Assembly: GCA_018195615.1 (NCBI GenBank)
Contig: JAGTPG010000002.1
Span: 3,352,501 to 3,416,500 of the forward strand
Source: Streptomyces tuirus
GTDB taxonomy: Bacteria; Actinomycetota; Actinomycetes; Streptomycetales; Streptomycetaceae
Direction: 5' to 3'
DNA length: 64,000 bases
Of the stretch, positions 38,355-47,662 are shown piece after piece. Position 1 is the first letter of the stretch. The number at the start of each line of letters is the position of its first letter. The notes under the pieces were generated by a model. That model searched no databases. It had not been told where the DNA came from and saw only the letters and a program-made list of their open reading frames with translations. The position numbers and the translations under genes were made by a program.

Positions 38355-39692
38355 ATGCCCGGAATATCCAGAAAAGCAGCCATCGCGCTCGCCGCCTCCG
38401 CCTCCATCGCCCTCCTCGCCACGGCCTGTACCGGCCAGGCGGACTCCGCCGCGAGCGACGACGCCTCGCAGGAGACGACCCTCAACTTCTGGCACGCCTG
38501 GAGCGCGCCCTCCGAAGTGAAGGCCGTCAAGGACCTGGTCGCCGGCTTCGAGAAGGCGCACCCCAACATCCACGTCGACATCGTCGGCAACATGACGGAC
38601 GACAAGATGAACCAGGCCCTGCGCACCGGCGGCGCCAAGGCCCCGGACGTGATCTCGTCGTTCACCACGAACAGCGTCGGAAGGTTCTGCTCCTCCGGCG
38701 CCCTGGTGGATCTCAACCCGTTCTTCGAGAAGTCGGGCATCGACCCGCGGCAGACCTTCCCGAAGGCGATGAACGAGTACACCCAGTTCGACGGCAACCG
38801 CTGCGCGGTCCCCCTCCTGGGCGACGCCTACGGCCTCTACTACAACAAGACGGCGTTCGAGAAGGCCGGCATCACCAGCCCGCCGAAGACCTGGTCCGAG
38901 TTCGAGGAGGACGCCAAGAAGCTCACGATCACCCAGGACGACACCTACAAGCAGCTCGGCTTCATGCCGAACTACCACGGCTGGGAGACCACCACCGAGC
39001 ACTACCTGGGCCAGTTCTCCCCCACGTACTTCGACAAGGACGGCAAGTCGAACGTCGGCAAGGACCCGGCCTTCGAGAACGCGTTCAAGCTGCAGAAGAA
39101 GCTGGTCGACGAACTCGGCGGCTACCGCAAGCTGGAGACCTACCGCTCCCGGCTCGGCGACGAGTGGGGCCCGAAGCACCCCTTCCACACCGGCCAGGTC
39201 GCCATGCAGCTGGACGGCGAGTGGCGTCTGGGCATGGCCCTGGACACCAAGCCGAAGTTCGAGATCGGCGTGGCCCCGCTGCCCGTCCCCGACGACCAGG
39301 CCGACCAGTACGGCAAGGGCTACATCACCGGCACCATCGCCGGTATCGCCGCCACCAGCAAGAAGCAGAACGCGGCGTGGGAGCTGGTGAAGTACATGAC
39401 CACGGACACGGACGCGGTGGTGAACTTCTCCAACGCGATCCACAACGTGCCCTCGACCCTGGCGGCCCTGAAGTCCCCCAGGCTGAAGTACGACCCGCGC
39501 TTCAAGACGTTCCTCGACATCGCCGCGAACCCGGACTCCACCACCGCCCCCGCCTCCATCAACGGCGGCGTCTACCTCACCACCATCCAGGAGTTCGGCT
39601 ACGCCTACGAAAGCGGCAAGGCGACCGACCTCAAGGCGGGCCTGAAGAAGACGGCTCAGCAGATCGACACGGACATCGCGCAGGCGAAGTAG
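38355..39692 (+). CDS. csnE: CsnE, chitosan-oligosaccharide-binding lipoprotein
   Basis: A 445-residue family 1 extracellular solute-binding protein. The lipobox is LLATAC (Cys ~24), then TTLNFWHAWSAPSEVKAVKD and AKAPDVISSFTTNS, typical of sugar ABC binding proteins. It follows csnR after 63 bp of C/T-rich sequence containing direct repeats of ttgcccc. It would deliver glucosamine oligosaccharides to the CsnF/CsnG permeases; the ATPase is not in the operon, as usual for Streptomyces, where MsiK serves many sugar systems. Confidence 0.88.
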   Translation: MPGISRKAAIALAASASIALLATACTGQADSAASDDASQETTLNFWHAWSAPSEVKAVKDLVAGFEKAHPNIHVDIVGNMTDDKMNQALRTGGAKAPDVISSFTTNSVGRFCSSGALVDLNPFFEKSGIDPRQTFPKAMNEYTQFDGNRCAVPLLGDAYGLYYNKTAFEKAGITSPPKTWSEFEEDAKKLTITQDDTYKQLGFMPNYHGWETTTEHYLGQFSPTYFDKDGKSNVGKDPAFENAFKLQKKLVDELGGYRKLETYRSRLGDEWGPKHPFHTGQVAMQLDGEWRLGMALDTKPKFEIGVAPLPVPDDQADQYGKGYITGTIAGIAATSKKQNAAWELVKYMTTDTDAVVNFSNAIHNVPSTLAALKSPRLKYDPRFKTFLDIAANPDSTTAPASINGGVYLTTIQEFGYAYESGKATDLKAGLKKTAQQIDTDIAQAK

Positions 39693-39704
39693 GCCACGAG
39701 CACC

Positions 39705-40649
39705 ATGAGCACTCACACGCTGCGCGCGAAACACCGCCGCTCGGCCCTGCGCACGCTCGCTTTCCTCTCCCCCTGGCTGATCGGCTTCTCGGTCTTCTTC
39801 GCCTACCCCCTGCTCTCCACCGTCTACTTCTCCTTCATGCACTACGACGGCTTCAAGCCGCCGGCCTGGACGGGCACGAAGAACTGGACGTACGTCTTCG
39901 AGCACTACCCCTTCTTCTGGCCCGCCCTGCGCAACACCCTGTGGCTGGTCCTCGTCATGGTCACGCTCCGGGTCGCCTTCGGCCTGGGCGTGGGCCTGCT
40001 GATCACCAAGATCAAGACGGGTACGGGTGTCTTCCGCACCCTGTTCTACCTGCCGTACCTGGCCCCGCCGGTGGCGGCCACCATGGCCTTCGCCTTCCTC
40101 CTCAACCCCGGCACGGGCCCGGTCAACGAGATCCTCGCCAAGGCCGGGCTCCCCACCCCGGGCTGGTTCAACGACCCCGCCTGGTCGAAGCCGGCCCTCA
40201 CCCTGCTCGCCCTCTGGGGCATCGGCGACCTGATGGTCATCTTCATGGCCGCGCTGCTGGACGTGCCGAAAGAGCAGTACGAGGCGGCGGAACTGGACGG
40301 CGCGACCCCCTGGCAGCGCTTCCGCTACGTGACGCTCCCGAACATCTCCCCGATCGTCATGTTCGCGATCGTCACCGGCGTGATCCAGACCATGCAGTAC
40401 TACACCCAGCCGCTGATCGCCGGAAAGGTCGCGTCGGGCGTGATCCAGGGCGCGGGCACCCAGTTCGAGCCCGGTTACCCGGACAAGTCCACGCTCACCC
40501 TCCCCCAACTCGTCTACAACCTGGGCTTCCAGCGCTTCGACTACGGCTCCGCCTGTGTGGTGGCGCTCGTCCTCTTCGCCCTCTCCATGGCCTTCACCGC
40601 ACTCCTGATGCGCCGCCGGGGCGGTCTGATCCAGGCAGGTGACCGATGA
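39705..40649 (+). CDS. csnF: CsnF, sugar ABC transporter permease
   Basis: A 314-residue MalF-type permease with six spans and the EAA loop EQYEAAELDGATPWQRFRYV. It starts 12 bp after csnE and its stop overlaps csnG as ATGA. It forms the membrane channel with CsnG. Confidence 0.9.
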   Translation: MSTHTLRAKHRRSALRTLAFLSPWLIGFSVFFAYPLLSTVYFSFMHYDGFKPPAWTGTKNWTYVFEHYPFFWPALRNTLWLVLVMVTLRVAFGLGVGLLITKIKTGTGVFRTLFYLPYLAPPVAATMAFAFLLNPGTGPVNEILAKAGLPTPGWFNDPAWSKPALTLLALWGIGDLMVIFMAALLDVPKEQYEAAELDGATPWQRFRYVTLPNISPIVMFAIVTGVIQTMQYYTQPLIAGKVASGVIQGAGTQFEPGYPDKSTLTLPQLVYNLGFQRFDYGSACVVALVLFALSMAFTALLMRRRGGLIQAGDR

Positions 40650-41539
40650 CGCAGGTACTCGACAAGCCGCTGGAGCTGAAGGCGCCGCCTTCTCCGGCCG
40701 AACGCACCGCTCACCGAAGGGCGTTGCTGGAATGGATCGCGATCCACTCCCTGGGCATCGCGGCGGCCCTCTTCTTCACCCTCCCCTTCGTCTTCGTCTT
40801 CCTCACCTCCCTCATGAGCGACACCCAGGCGCTGAGCCGCGACCTGATCCCGCACACCTGGGAGTGGGCCAACTACCGCAAGGTCTTCGACACGCCGGGC
40901 TTCCTCACCTGGTGGCGGAACACCCTGTTCTACGCCTTCCTGGGCACGGCGCTCACGGTGGTCTCCTCGATCCCGGTGGCCTACGCCCTGGCCAAGTTCC
41001 GCTTCCGCGGCCGCAACCTGGCCCTGATGCTGGTCATCTCGATGATGATGCTGCCGCCACAGGTGATCATCATCCCGATGTACCTGTTCTGGGCCAAGCA
41101 GCTGGACCTGTCCGGCACGCTCTGGCCGCTGATCATCCCCATGGCGTTCGGCGACGCGTTCTCGATCTTCCTGCTGCGCCAGTTCCTCACCACGATCCCC
41201 GACGAGTACCTGGACGCGGCGCGGGTCGACGGCTGCGGCGACCTGCGCACCCTCCTCAAGGTCGTCCTCCCGATGGCGAAACCGGGCATAGCCGCGGTGG
41301 CCCTCTTCCAGTTCTTCTACGCGTGGAACGACTACTTCGGCCCCCAGATCTACGCCTCGGAGAACCCGGGCGCCTGGACCCTCTCCTACGGCCTGGAGTC
41401 GTTCAAGGGCGCCCACCACACCGACTGGAACCTCACCATGGCCGCCACCGTGCTGGTCATGGCCCCCGTGATCCTCGTGTTCTTCTTCGCCCAGAAAGCG
41501 TTCGTGGAGGGGGTCACGCTCACCGGGGTCAAGGGTTAG
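40646..41539 (+). CDS. csnG: CsnG, sugar ABC transporter permease
   Basis: A 297-residue MalG-type permease with six spans and EAA loop DEYLDAARVDGCGDLRTLLK. ATG overlaps the csnF stop. It pairs with CsnF for uptake of chitosan oligosaccharides. Confidence 0.9.
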   Translation: MTQVLDKPLELKAPPSPAERTAHRRALLEWIAIHSLGIAAALFFTLPFVFVFLTSLMSDTQALSRDLIPHTWEWANYRKVFDTPGFLTWWRNTLFYAFLGTALTVVSSIPVAYALAKFRFRGRNLALMLVISMMMLPPQVIIIPMYLFWAKQLDLSGTLWPLIIPMAFGDAFSIFLLRQFLTTIPDEYLDAARVDGCGDLRTLLKVVLPMAKPGIAAVALFQFFYAWNDYFGPQIYASENPGAWTLSYGLESFKGAHHTDWNLTMAATVLVMAPVILVFFFAQKAFVEGVTLTGVKG

Positions 41540-41580
41540 ACGCAAGCAAAAGGTTGGACGCAAGCAAAGGGCTGGACGCA
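41540..41580. repeat. Tandem ~19-bp repeats between csnG and csnH
   Basis: The intercistronic 41 bp consist of imperfect copies of ttggacgcaagcaaagg (around 41535-41552 and 41554-41571) and a third partial copy running into the csnH start (ctggacgcaatgaaa). The csnH start has only the AAGGG of the middle copy as ribosome site, so copy number could alter csnH translation. Confidence 0.7.
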
Positions 41581-42845
41581 ATGAAACTCACCGTGGTCGG
41601 CGGAGGCTCGACCTACACCCCCGAACTCGTGGACGGCTTCGCCCGTCTGAGGGACACCCTGCCCATCGAGGAACTGGTCCTGATGGACCCGGCGGAGGAC
41701 CGCCTGGCCCTGGTCGGCGGCCTGTCCCGCCGCATCTTCGCCCGCCAGGACCACCCCGGCCGCATCATCACCACCACCGACCTCGACCGGGCGGTGGACG
41801 GCGCGGACGCGGTCCTCCTCCAACTCCGCGTGGGCGGCCAGGCGGCCCGCGAACAGGACGAGACCTGGCCCCTGGAATGCGGCTGCGTGGGCCAGGAGAC
41901 CACGGGCGCCGGCGGCCTGGCCAAGGCCCTGCGCACGGTCCCGGTCGTCCTGGACATCGCGGACCGCGTACGCCGCACCAGTCCCGACGCCTGGATCATC
42001 GACTTCACCAACCCGGTCGGCATCGTGACCCGCGCCCTGCTCCAGGCGGGCCACAAGGCGGTCGGCCTGTGCAACGTGGCGATCGGCCTCCAGCGCAAGT
42101 TCGCGGGCCTGCTGGGCGTGGAGGCTTCCGAGATCCACCTGGACCACGTGGGCCTCAACCACCTCACCTGGGAGACGGCAGTACGCCTGGGCGGCCCGGA
42201 GGGCGAGAACGTCCTGCCGAAGCTGCTGAGCGAGTACGGCGACACGATCGCGGCCGACCTCCGCCTGCCGGGCGCCCTGCTCGACCGCCTCGGCGTGGTC
42301 CCCTCGTACTACCTGCGCTACTACTACGCGCACGACGAGGTCGTACGAGAACTGCGGACGAAGCCGTCCCGGGCGGCCGAGGTGGCGGCGATGGAACGGC
42401 AACTGCTGACGATGTACGCCGACCCGGCCCTCGACGAGAAGCCGGAACTGCTCGCCAAGCGGGGCGGCGCCTACTACTCGGAGGCGGCGGTGGACCTGGC
42501 GGCGGCCCTGCTGGGCGGCGGAGGCACCCCGTACCAGGTGGTGAACACCTACAACCGGGGCACGCTCCCGTTCCTCCCCGACGACGCGGTGATCGAGGTA
42601 CAGGCGGCCGTGGGCGCCAAGGGCGCGACCCCCTCCCCGTTCAGTCGGTGAACCCCCTCTACGCGGGCCTGACGGCGAACGTGACGGCGTACGAGGAGCT
42701 GGCCCTGGAGGCGGCCCTGCACGGCGGCCGGACCCGCGTCTTCCACGCTCTGCTCTCCCACCCCCTCGTCGCCCAGTACGAGTACGCCGAGGCGCTCACC
42801 GACCGACTGATCGCACACAACCGGGAGCACCTCGCGTGGGCCTGA
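41581..42845 (+). CDS. csnH: CsnH, family 4 glycoside hydrolase-like enzyme, one frameshift
   Basis: About 421 residues after repair of a break near 42630 (GAKGATPLPVQSVNPLYAGL). GH4 enzymes use NAD and a divalent metal for redox-assisted glycoside cleavage. Visible are the nucleotide motif LTVVGGGSTYTPEL, FTNPVGIVTRALLQ, the metal Cys/His context AVGLCNVAIGLQR and GLNHLTWE. ATG start at 41581. Its end overlaps the csnK GTG start. In this operon it is expected to act on glucosamine oligosaccharides inside the cell. The break lies in a C-rich run and is probably an error. Confidence 0.85.
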
Positions 42846-43806
42846 CCGCACGTGTCCTCGCCGTCGACGCCGGCAACAGCAAGACGGACGTCGCGATCGT
42901 GACGGCGGACGGAGAAGTCCTGGCCACGGCGCGCGGGGGCGGATTCCGCCCGCCTGCCGTCGGGCTGGAGACAGCCATGGCGACTCTGGCCGACACGGTG
43001 ACGAGGGCGCTCACCACCGCGGGCCTCACCTCCGTCGACCACGTCTCGGCGTGCCTCGCCAACGCCGACTTCCCGGCCGAGGAGGAACAGCTGGCGACCG
43101 CGCTGCGCGACCGCGCGTGGGGGGCGACGGTGACGGTCCGCAACGACACCTTCGCGATCCTCCGGTCGGGGGTGACGGAACCCCGAGGGGTCGCCGTCGT
43201 CTGCGGCGCCGGCATCAACTGCGTGGGCATGCACCCCGACGGTCGCACGGCCCGCTTCCCCGCACTGGGCCGGGTCTCCGGCGACTGGGGCGGCGGCTGG
43301 GGCCTGTCGGAGGAGGCGATGTGGCACGCGGCCCGCGCGGAGGACGGCCGCGGCCCGCCACGGCCCTGGCCGTGACCCTCCCCGCCCACTTCGCCCTGCC
43401 CTCCGTGTACGCCCTGATCGAGGCCCTGCACCTGGGCCACGTGGCGCAGTCCCGCCGCCACGAACTGACCCCGGTCCTCTTCGCGACGGCCGCCGACGGC
43501 GACCCGATCGCCCGCACGATCGTGGAACGCCAGGCGGAAGAGGTCGTCTCGATGGCGGTCGTGGCCCTGACCCGCCTGGACCTCCTGGACGAACCGACAC
43601 CCGTCCTCCTGGGCGGCGGCGTCCTGGCCGCCCAGCACCCTCAACTGGACAGCGGGATCGCCACCTTGCTGGCCGACCGGGCCCCGAAGGCGGCCCCCCA
43701 GGTGGTCACGGCGAGCCCTGTCCTCGGGGCAGCGCTGCTCGGTCTGGACAGGGTGGACGCCTGGGAGGGAGCTCAGGACCGGCTGCGGGCGTACTTCGCC
43801 GACTGA
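42836..43806 (+). CDS. csnK: CsnK, BadF/BadG-type sugar kinase, one frameshift
   Basis: About 323 residues after repair near 43355 (DGRGPATALAVTLPAHFALP). ASKHA-fold phosphate motifs: VLAVDAGNSKTDVAI (phosphate 1), GAGINCVGMHPDG and GDWGGGWGLSEEAMW. This subgroup includes N-acetylglucosamine and glucosamine kinases, which fits phosphorylation of glucosamine released in the operon. The GTG start overlaps the csnH end. Missing base restored in GGCCCG(G)CCACGG. Confidence 0.88.
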
Positions 43807-43883
43807 GGCTCGTGCCGCGGCCGCCGGGCAGCCGATATGGACGGCGGCTGTGGCCGGGACGCCCGCAGGCGCATACTGAGGCC

Positions 43884-44105
43884 ATGACAAAGCCCGGCGC
43901 ACCGAAGCGTCATCTGCCCACCAGCCCCTTCAAAGCCCCGGTCGTGCCGGCGCCCAAGCACTTCGCCGTCGGCGACCAGGTCACCCACGACATGCACGGC
44001 CTCGGCCGGGTGATCGGCATCGAGGACGGGATCGCGGCGCTCGTGGATTTCGGCTCGTCCCAAGAGCGGATTCCGAGCCCGTACGCCAAGATGACCAAGC
44101 TCTGA
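43884..44105 (+). CDS. Small CarD/Tudor-like conserved actinobacterial protein
   Basis: A 73-residue protein: a basic N-terminal tail (TKPGAPKRHLPTSPFK) and a small beta-barrel segment, FAVGDQVTHDMHGLGRVIGI, then EDGIAALVDFGSSQERIPSP. The GDxVxHxxxGxGxVxxI pattern is that of Tudor-like barrels such as the UvrD/PcrA C-terminal domain or CarD N-terminus. ATG with TGAGG upstream. It is the last chromosomal-type gene before the degenerate and mobile region. Confidence 0.75.
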   Translation: MTKPGAPKRHLPTSPFKAPVVPAPKHFAVGDQVTHDMHGLGRVIGIEDGIAALVDFGSSQERIPSPYAKMTKL

Positions 44106-44523
44106 CCACGCCGCGCCCCGTCACCGCATGCCGGGTCCCTCCGGGGACTCGGAACCAAAGGGAGACCTCTCATCGATCTGACCTCGCTGTTCTCCGCTCC
44201 GGAAGTGGCACCCCGCGGCACAGCCACGGCCTCACCGCCTCCGACCACGAATCCCTTCCAGGCCCCGGACTTCGGAGAGGACGACAGCGCGACAGCGCCG
44301 GAGCCCCTTAACGGCGACCGGCACTGACCCCTTGCCAGGAGAGGGCATGAAAAATGCCCTCCCCAGCGGTTCGCCGACGACGACAACAGAAACATGATCA
44401 GCGCGAGGGCGCCGCTGCACCGGCGAGGCGGACCGACCGTTTCGGCCCGCCAGTTCGCCCGCGTCGGTCGTCACAGGGGCTTTGTACACCGTCAAGCGCC
44501 GTCAAGCCGGGGCTGTAGAGGCA
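44106..44523. other. Non-coding stretch with a possible broken small ORF and a hairpin
   Basis: 418 bp. A frame of 51 codons (44172-44327) has AAGGGAG correctly placed in front but ATC in the start position; it begins IDLTSLFSAPEVAP and ends NGDRH. It may be a small gene with a lost or miscalled start. A hairpin (gagggcat / atgccctc, 44341-44362) follows, within one copy of a 40-bp direct repeat. Confidence 0.4.
44331..44370. repeat. 40-bp imperfect direct repeat, copy 1
   Basis: This segment (cttgcc...gagggcatgaaaa...ccagcggt) matches 46201-46240 at 34 of 40 positions by eye with no gaps. The second copy lies just outside the 3' end of the integrase gene. It may be an old attachment-site or duplicated terminator scar. 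Confidence 0.65.
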
Positions 44524-45315
44524 TCAGGCACGCGGCAGGAGCCACAACTGCGGGAACGCCAACATGTCGTCGAACAGGTTGAACGCCGCGGGCTCCAAGG
44601 TCACGGTCGCGGCCGCGCCGGTGAAAAGCCTGGTCATGTCGGTGGCAATCTTCTCCATCGCAGGCACATCCGACGGCACTGGCTTGACCAAGCGGTAACC
44701 GATGGTCGAGTGGAACTGGTAGGTGTCGAAGTTCGCGGCACGGATATCGAGCAGGTCCCGCAGCTCCCGACGAGTCGTCCACAGGATGTTGAACGTGGTG
44801 TCGTCAGCCGGGGTGAGGTCCATGGTGAAGTTTGCCTCGAACGGGCGGAAGCCCTTGACCTTCATGGTGATCGGGCCGAGCGGCGTCAGGTGAGACTCCT
44901 GCAGGCGCGCCAGAACTCGCTGCGAAATCTCCGTCATGTCCTGGCAGTCCGCCAACCACGACGGCAGTTGCTTGCTGATGACGGCGTCCTGGGCGACCAC
45001 GTCGAAGACGGTCATGTGCATGCTGTTGTGCGGTAGGCAGACGTACTGGTCGGCCAGCGACGACCGCTTCATGATTTCTTGGGCCTGCTTCTCAGCGTGA
45101 AAGAAGGCCGAGTTCTGAGGCACGGGACAGACGACGGTGTTGCCACGGAAGCGCTGGGCGTTGCCGTCGAGGTCCCACTTCTTCCCCGGGCCGGCGTTGA
45201 GCGGCTCACGCTTGCCGTCGTTCCCGGTGGCCCCGGCGGGGCCGGTAAAAGCCAGACCAGCAGCGGTGGCACTGGCGGCACCGAGCAGCATGCTTCGACG
45301 ATTGATCGCGGTCAT
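44524..45315 (-). CDS. Tat-exported DUF1868 protein (2H phosphoesterase-like)
   Basis: About 263 residues. A twin-arginine signal (NRRSMLLGAASATAAGLAF, cleavage near AGA-TGN) is followed by two His-x-Ser/Thr motifs, HNSMHMTVFDV and YQFHSTIGYRLV. These are spaced as in the 2H phosphoesterase fold and fit DUF1868. Such proteins may cleave cyclic phosphates; the real substrate is unknown. I used ATG 45315; a TTG six codons earlier is possible. The gene is isolated between chromosomal and mobile DNA and may have arrived by transfer. Confidence 0.75.
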   Translation of the reverse strand: MTAINRRSMLLGAASATAAGLAFTGPAGATGNDGKREPLNAGPGKKWDLDGNAQRFRGNTVVCPVPQNSAFFHAEKQAQEIMKRSSLADQYVCLPHNSMHMTVFDVVAQDAVISKQLPSWLADCQDMTEISQRVLARLQESHLTPLGPITMKVKGFRPFEANFTMDLTPADDTTFNILWTTRRELRDLLDIRAANFDTYQFHSTIGYRLVKPVPSDVPAMEKIATDMTRLFTGAAATVTLEPAAFNLFDDMLAFPQLWLLPRA

Positions 45316-45499
45316 GGCCTTCCCGTGGTTCAAGAGGGCTGGAGGAGCTACAGACTCGGTTACGGAAGTGAACGGTCGGTGGACACCGAGCTAAGCACTC
45401 CATGAAGTGACGGCCCAGGGTGGCCGGCGGCGACCCAAGGATGAACGGCCGGCCGTCGGCCCACTCGACAAGGGGCCGGGTCTTCCAGTGCAGGCCGCG

Positions 45500-45990
45500 C
45501 GGGCCCTCCTCGGTACGGTTTCGCCGCCCGTCCAGAGCACGGATGGCTTCGAAGACGGCCCGCTCATCCGCCGGTCCCTGGCCGACGGCGAACGCTCCTA
45601 CTACCTCACCCAGGCTCCCGTCGGCACCCGCTGGCTGAGCTTGTCCGCGCCGCCGGGGCCCGCTGGGCGATCGAGGAAGCCTTTCAGGCAGCGAAGAACG
45701 AGGCCGGACTGGACCACGACCAGGTCCGCCACTGTCCGGCCTGGCATCGGCACATCACCCTCGCCATCGCGGCCACCGCCCACCGAGCCGCGGTCCGCGT
45801 CACCGAGGCCAAAAAAGGGGGGAGACCCCCGTGACCTGATCAGACTGAGCGTGAACGAGATCCGCCGGTTGTTGGTCAAGCTCGCCCACACCGTCCGGCA
45901 TGGGGCCGACCACATCCTGCACTGGTCACGCCGGCGCCGCCGTCACCAGCACCGGGCCCGGCTCGACCACCACCGCCGCCGCGGCCACCG
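45500..45990 (+). pseudogene. IS701-type transposase C-terminal remnant
   Basis: Scattered across frames, the plus strand encodes GERSYYLTQAPVGT, then ARWAIEEAFQAAKNEAGLDH and ACPAWHRHITLAIAATAHRA-like sequence, ending KLAHTVRHGADHILHWSRRR. This is the C-terminal third of IS701-family transposases, including the ExxF...KxExGLD catalytic-Glu region. The N-terminus, terminal repeats and several frames are lost. An AAAAAA-GGGGGG run at about 45810 is one frame break. Confidence 0.65.
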
Positions 45991-46200
45991 ACCTCCGTGC
46001 CGAAGCTTGCACCCCAGCCCTTTGAGTGAGCGGCCCCGATGCTGGGCCGTCTCTGGGCCATGCCAAGGCGCCCGCGGCCGACCGGCAGCGACCGACGTTG
46101 ACAGCCGAGCCAGCGCCGCCAACAACGAACCCCCAGGTCAGAGCCCCCCATCCATACGCGTTTCCACCAAGGCCTAGCCGTACGGCAAGATGGGGTGTTA

Positions 46201-46240
46201 CTTGCCGCGAGAGGGCATGAAAAGGCCCCTCACCAGCGGT
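46201..46240. repeat. 40-bp imperfect direct repeat, copy 2
   Basis: Second copy of the 44331-44370 repeat, 24 bp outside the integrase stop codon, where an AICE attachment site or int terminator is expected. Its right part also pairs with downstream TGAGGGG (near 46251) to form a hairpin that could end int transcription. Confidence 0.65.
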
Positions 46241-47662
46241 TTCCCTGCCGATGAGGGGTCGTGTCAGGCGGCCTGGGCCGTCTCTGGGCCGTCGGGCGTC
46301 TGTGGGCCGTCATGAGCGTGACCGGCAGCCCGGTACATCGCGGAGATGGCTTTCCGGGTACGGGTCTCGCTGGACGGCATGAGGTGCGTGTAGACGCGGA
46401 GTGTGAAACCCGGGTCGCTGTGACCGAGGTAGAGACTGAGGGCCTTGATGCTCTCCCCGGCGTCCAGGAGGACCGAGGCGTAGAAGTGCCGCAGGGCGTG
46501 CATGCCGTGCTCGCGGGCGGCGGCGTGGCGCTGGCCTTTCTCGGGGGCTGGGATGATGCCGGCGGATGCGAGCGCGGGTTTCCACGCCTGGTCGTTGAAC
46601 GCCTGGCTCCAGATGGCTGCGCCGATGCCGCTTGTGAAGAGGAGCCGGTGTGTGACCTTGGGGCCGGTCGGGGTCAGCCAGGGCAAGGTCACTTCGACCG
46701 GCGGGAAGCGCTCCATGTGCTTGCGGAGCGCGGCCGACACTTCCGGGTCGAGCGGGACGTCCCGCAGCTTGCCGCGCTTGGGCGGGGCGAAGACCAGCGT
46801 GCCGCGAACCTTCTTGACCTGCTGGCGGACGTAGAGCCAGCCGAGGTCTCCGATGTTGTCGACAGCCAGGCCGAAGATCTCACCCTGTCGCAGGCCGCAC
46901 CCGGCGCCAAGGTCGACCATGGCCTGGTAGCGCTCAGGGAGGCCAGCACGTACGCCGAAGACCTGCTGTGCAGACCATGGGTGGACCCGTGACGGCACGG
47001 GACGAGGAGCCTTGACCGATCGAGCGCGGCAGGGATTGGAGGCCAGGAGACGATCATCCACGGCCGCGTTCAGCACCGAGGAGACAGCGTCGAAGATGAG
47101 GCGCCGGTACTGGGCGGACGCTACGACGTCTTCGAGCTGGCGGTTCCAGTCGCGGATGTGCTCGGGCTGGAAGGAGCCGATGGGGCGCGTGCCGAGGTAG
47201 GGCAGGGCATGAAGGCGGAGCCTGCCTTCAACGGCGGCCCGGCTGGTGAGGTCGGTGGTGAGGGCGGCCAGCCAACGGTCGGTGTACTCGCGGAAGGTGG
47301 TGCGAGCGGCCCTCGGGTCGATGTACTGAACCGCTCCGGGATCGGTGGAGGCTCTATGCGTTGACTCCAGCCGCCGGTTGGGGCTGGTGTTGAGCGTAGT
47401 AGTTGGTCTCGTGCTCGTGGGGCGGGATGTCTCCGATCGCAGTGTGGAGACGCTGGTTGTTGAACCAGTCGACCCATTCCGCGGTGGCGAGTTCGACGGC
47501 GGCGAGGCCGTGCCAGGGCTTGCGGGGTTTGATCAGCTCCGTCTTGTAGAGGCCGATCTGGGATTCCATGAGCGCGTTGTCCAGAGCATCGCCGACGGTG
47601 CCGATCGAGGCGTCGATGCCGGCGTCGAGGAGATGCGCGGTGAACGCGAAAGACGTGTACTG

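Noticed and set aside
37038..40508. Minus-strand open frame of 1156 codons opposite csnR-csnE-csnF
   Set aside because: It is antisense to well-recognised genes, has Gly/Arg/Val-rich shadow composition and no ribosome site; typical of high-GC DNA.
44331..44370. Certain attachment site for the AICE
   Set aside because: The two copies differ at six positions and no tRNA is involved, so only a tentative repeat call is made.
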